Origin: an uncultured Paracoccaceae bacterium
GTDB taxonomy: Bacteria > Pseudomonadota > Alphaproteobacteria > Rhodobacterales > Rhodobacteraceae
Assembly (NCBI GenBank): GCA_937146765.1
Contig: CAKZRP010000067.1
Coordinates: 123,216-187,215 of the forward strand
Length of the DNA: 64,000 nt
Direction of reading: 5' to 3'
Within the stretch, counting starts at the first letter, position 1, and each line of letters opens with the position of its first letter. Below, in pieces: positions 63,753-64,000 of this stretch. Made by a program: the position numbers and the translations under genes. The notes beneath the pieces were generated by a model, which saw only the letters and a list, made by a program, of their open reading frames with translations, was not told the origin of the DNA and did not search any database.

Positions 63753-64000
63753 GTGGCTGAAGACAAGACATCCAAAGAGGCCAAAAAACCGGTTCCGGAG
63801 AGTGAACAGGACAAGGAAGAGGCGTCGACGGAAACGCCCGACGGCGCAGTCTCCGAAGAGGTTGTGGAGGAACGTCTCGCCACCGAAGAGCTTGACGATT
63901 TCGCGGAGACGGACTTGCCTCTTTCCGAGTCCGAGTCCGAGTCCGAGTCCGAGTCCGAGTCCGAGTCCGAGTCCGAGTCCGAGTCCGAGTCCGAGTCCGA
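63753..64000 (+). CDS. Probable mitofilin/Mic60-type protein, N-terminus only
   Basis: A frame is open from the ATG at 63726, or better the GTG at 63753 (GGGGAGG five bases upstream), to the window edge, so only the first ~83 residues are visible and the ORF track omits it. They are strongly charged (AEDKTSKEAKKPVPESEQDK, then acidic) and end in a (Ser-Glu)n run. In alphaproteobacteria the gene after hemD usually encodes a mitofilin-domain protein (COG4223) with a charged cytosolic N-terminus. That identity is inferred from position; no transmembrane or mitofilin domain can yet be seen. Confidence 0.55.
   Translation, partial: MAEDKTSKEAKKPVPESEQDKEEASTETPDGAVSEEVVEERLATEELDDFAETDLPLSESESESESESESESESESESESES
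63924..64000. repeat. Perfect TCCGAG hexanucleotide tandem repeat coding for (Ser-Glu)n
   Basis: Twelve complete TCCGAG units plus five bases of a thirteenth run without any change from 63924 to the end of the window. All copies use the same two codons, so the array is young or still slipping. Copy changes would stay in frame. Confidence 0.97.

Overview
The window is a 64 kb stretch of GC-rich chromosome from an alphaproteobacterium, most likely a marine Rhodobacterales / Roseobacter-group member. The evidence is the RegB-SenC-RegA redox system, the order parB-parA-rsmG-mnmG-mnmE-rho-hemJ / maf-aroE-coaE-dnaQ / secB-fxsA-timA-mltA, an alphaproteobacterial-type flagellin, and the tsaE-amgK-murU-addB-addA-trxA operon. 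I see no insertion sequence, phage gene, CRISPR array, rRNA or tRNA. The region is core, densely packed chromosome, and many neighbouring genes overlap by ATGA or TGATG.

Left part (1-20 kb): hslO, a CoA-pyrophosphatase-type Nudix gene and a truncated CCA-adding enzyme read leftward. A second Nudix gene, a receiver-PP2C phosphatase and a divergent Hpt protein follow. Then come ilvA, a membrane protein, argG-DUF1810, DUF1036, SCP2 and sulfotransferase-like genes, an exported MsrA, a PfkB kinase, the maeB malic enzyme, a stand-alone flagellin, mutS, and hrcA-grpE.

Origin region (20-36 kb): rph-rdgB-hemW-DUF454 converge on a leftward run rho-mnmE-mnmG-rsmG-parA-parB. Two perfect parS sites (TGTTTCACGTGAAACA) lie inside the 5' ends of rsmG and mnmG. 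The 423 bp gap between hemJ and maf has an AT-rich tract and a cluster of DnaA-box-like nonamers, so it is my candidate for the replication origin. On its other side maf-aroE-coaE-dnaQ run rightward as a coupled operon.

Middle (33-50 kb): secB, fxsA, timA-mltA-smr, a serine-hydrolase lipoprotein, and hslV-DUF2157-like-hslU, with a heat-shock-like promoter before hslV. A small DUF1127 gene follows, then the coupled operon tsaE-amgK-murU-addB-addA-trxA, which joins tRNA t6A synthesis, cell-wall sugar recycling and double-strand-break repair.

Right part (50-64 kb): a membrane-anchored PAS protein without a kinase domain, regB facing senC-regA, a GT61-type glycosyltransferase, an HD hydrolase, a small exported protein, ahcY with a clear terminator, DUF2853, then tsaD-gpsA-YciI-EVE leading towards DUF1761. 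The last genes are hemD and the start of a reading frame at the usual position of the alphaproteobacterial mitofilin/Mic60 gene. That frame runs off the window inside a perfect TCCGAG hexanucleotide repeat coding for (Ser-Glu)n.

Most of the window is ordinary housekeeping DNA. The points most worth a second look are the candidate oriC with coding parS sites, the Ser-Glu repeat, the isolated flagellin, the receiver-phosphatase/Hpt pair and the orphan PAS protein. All calls come from reading the sequence and recognising motifs; no database search was run.
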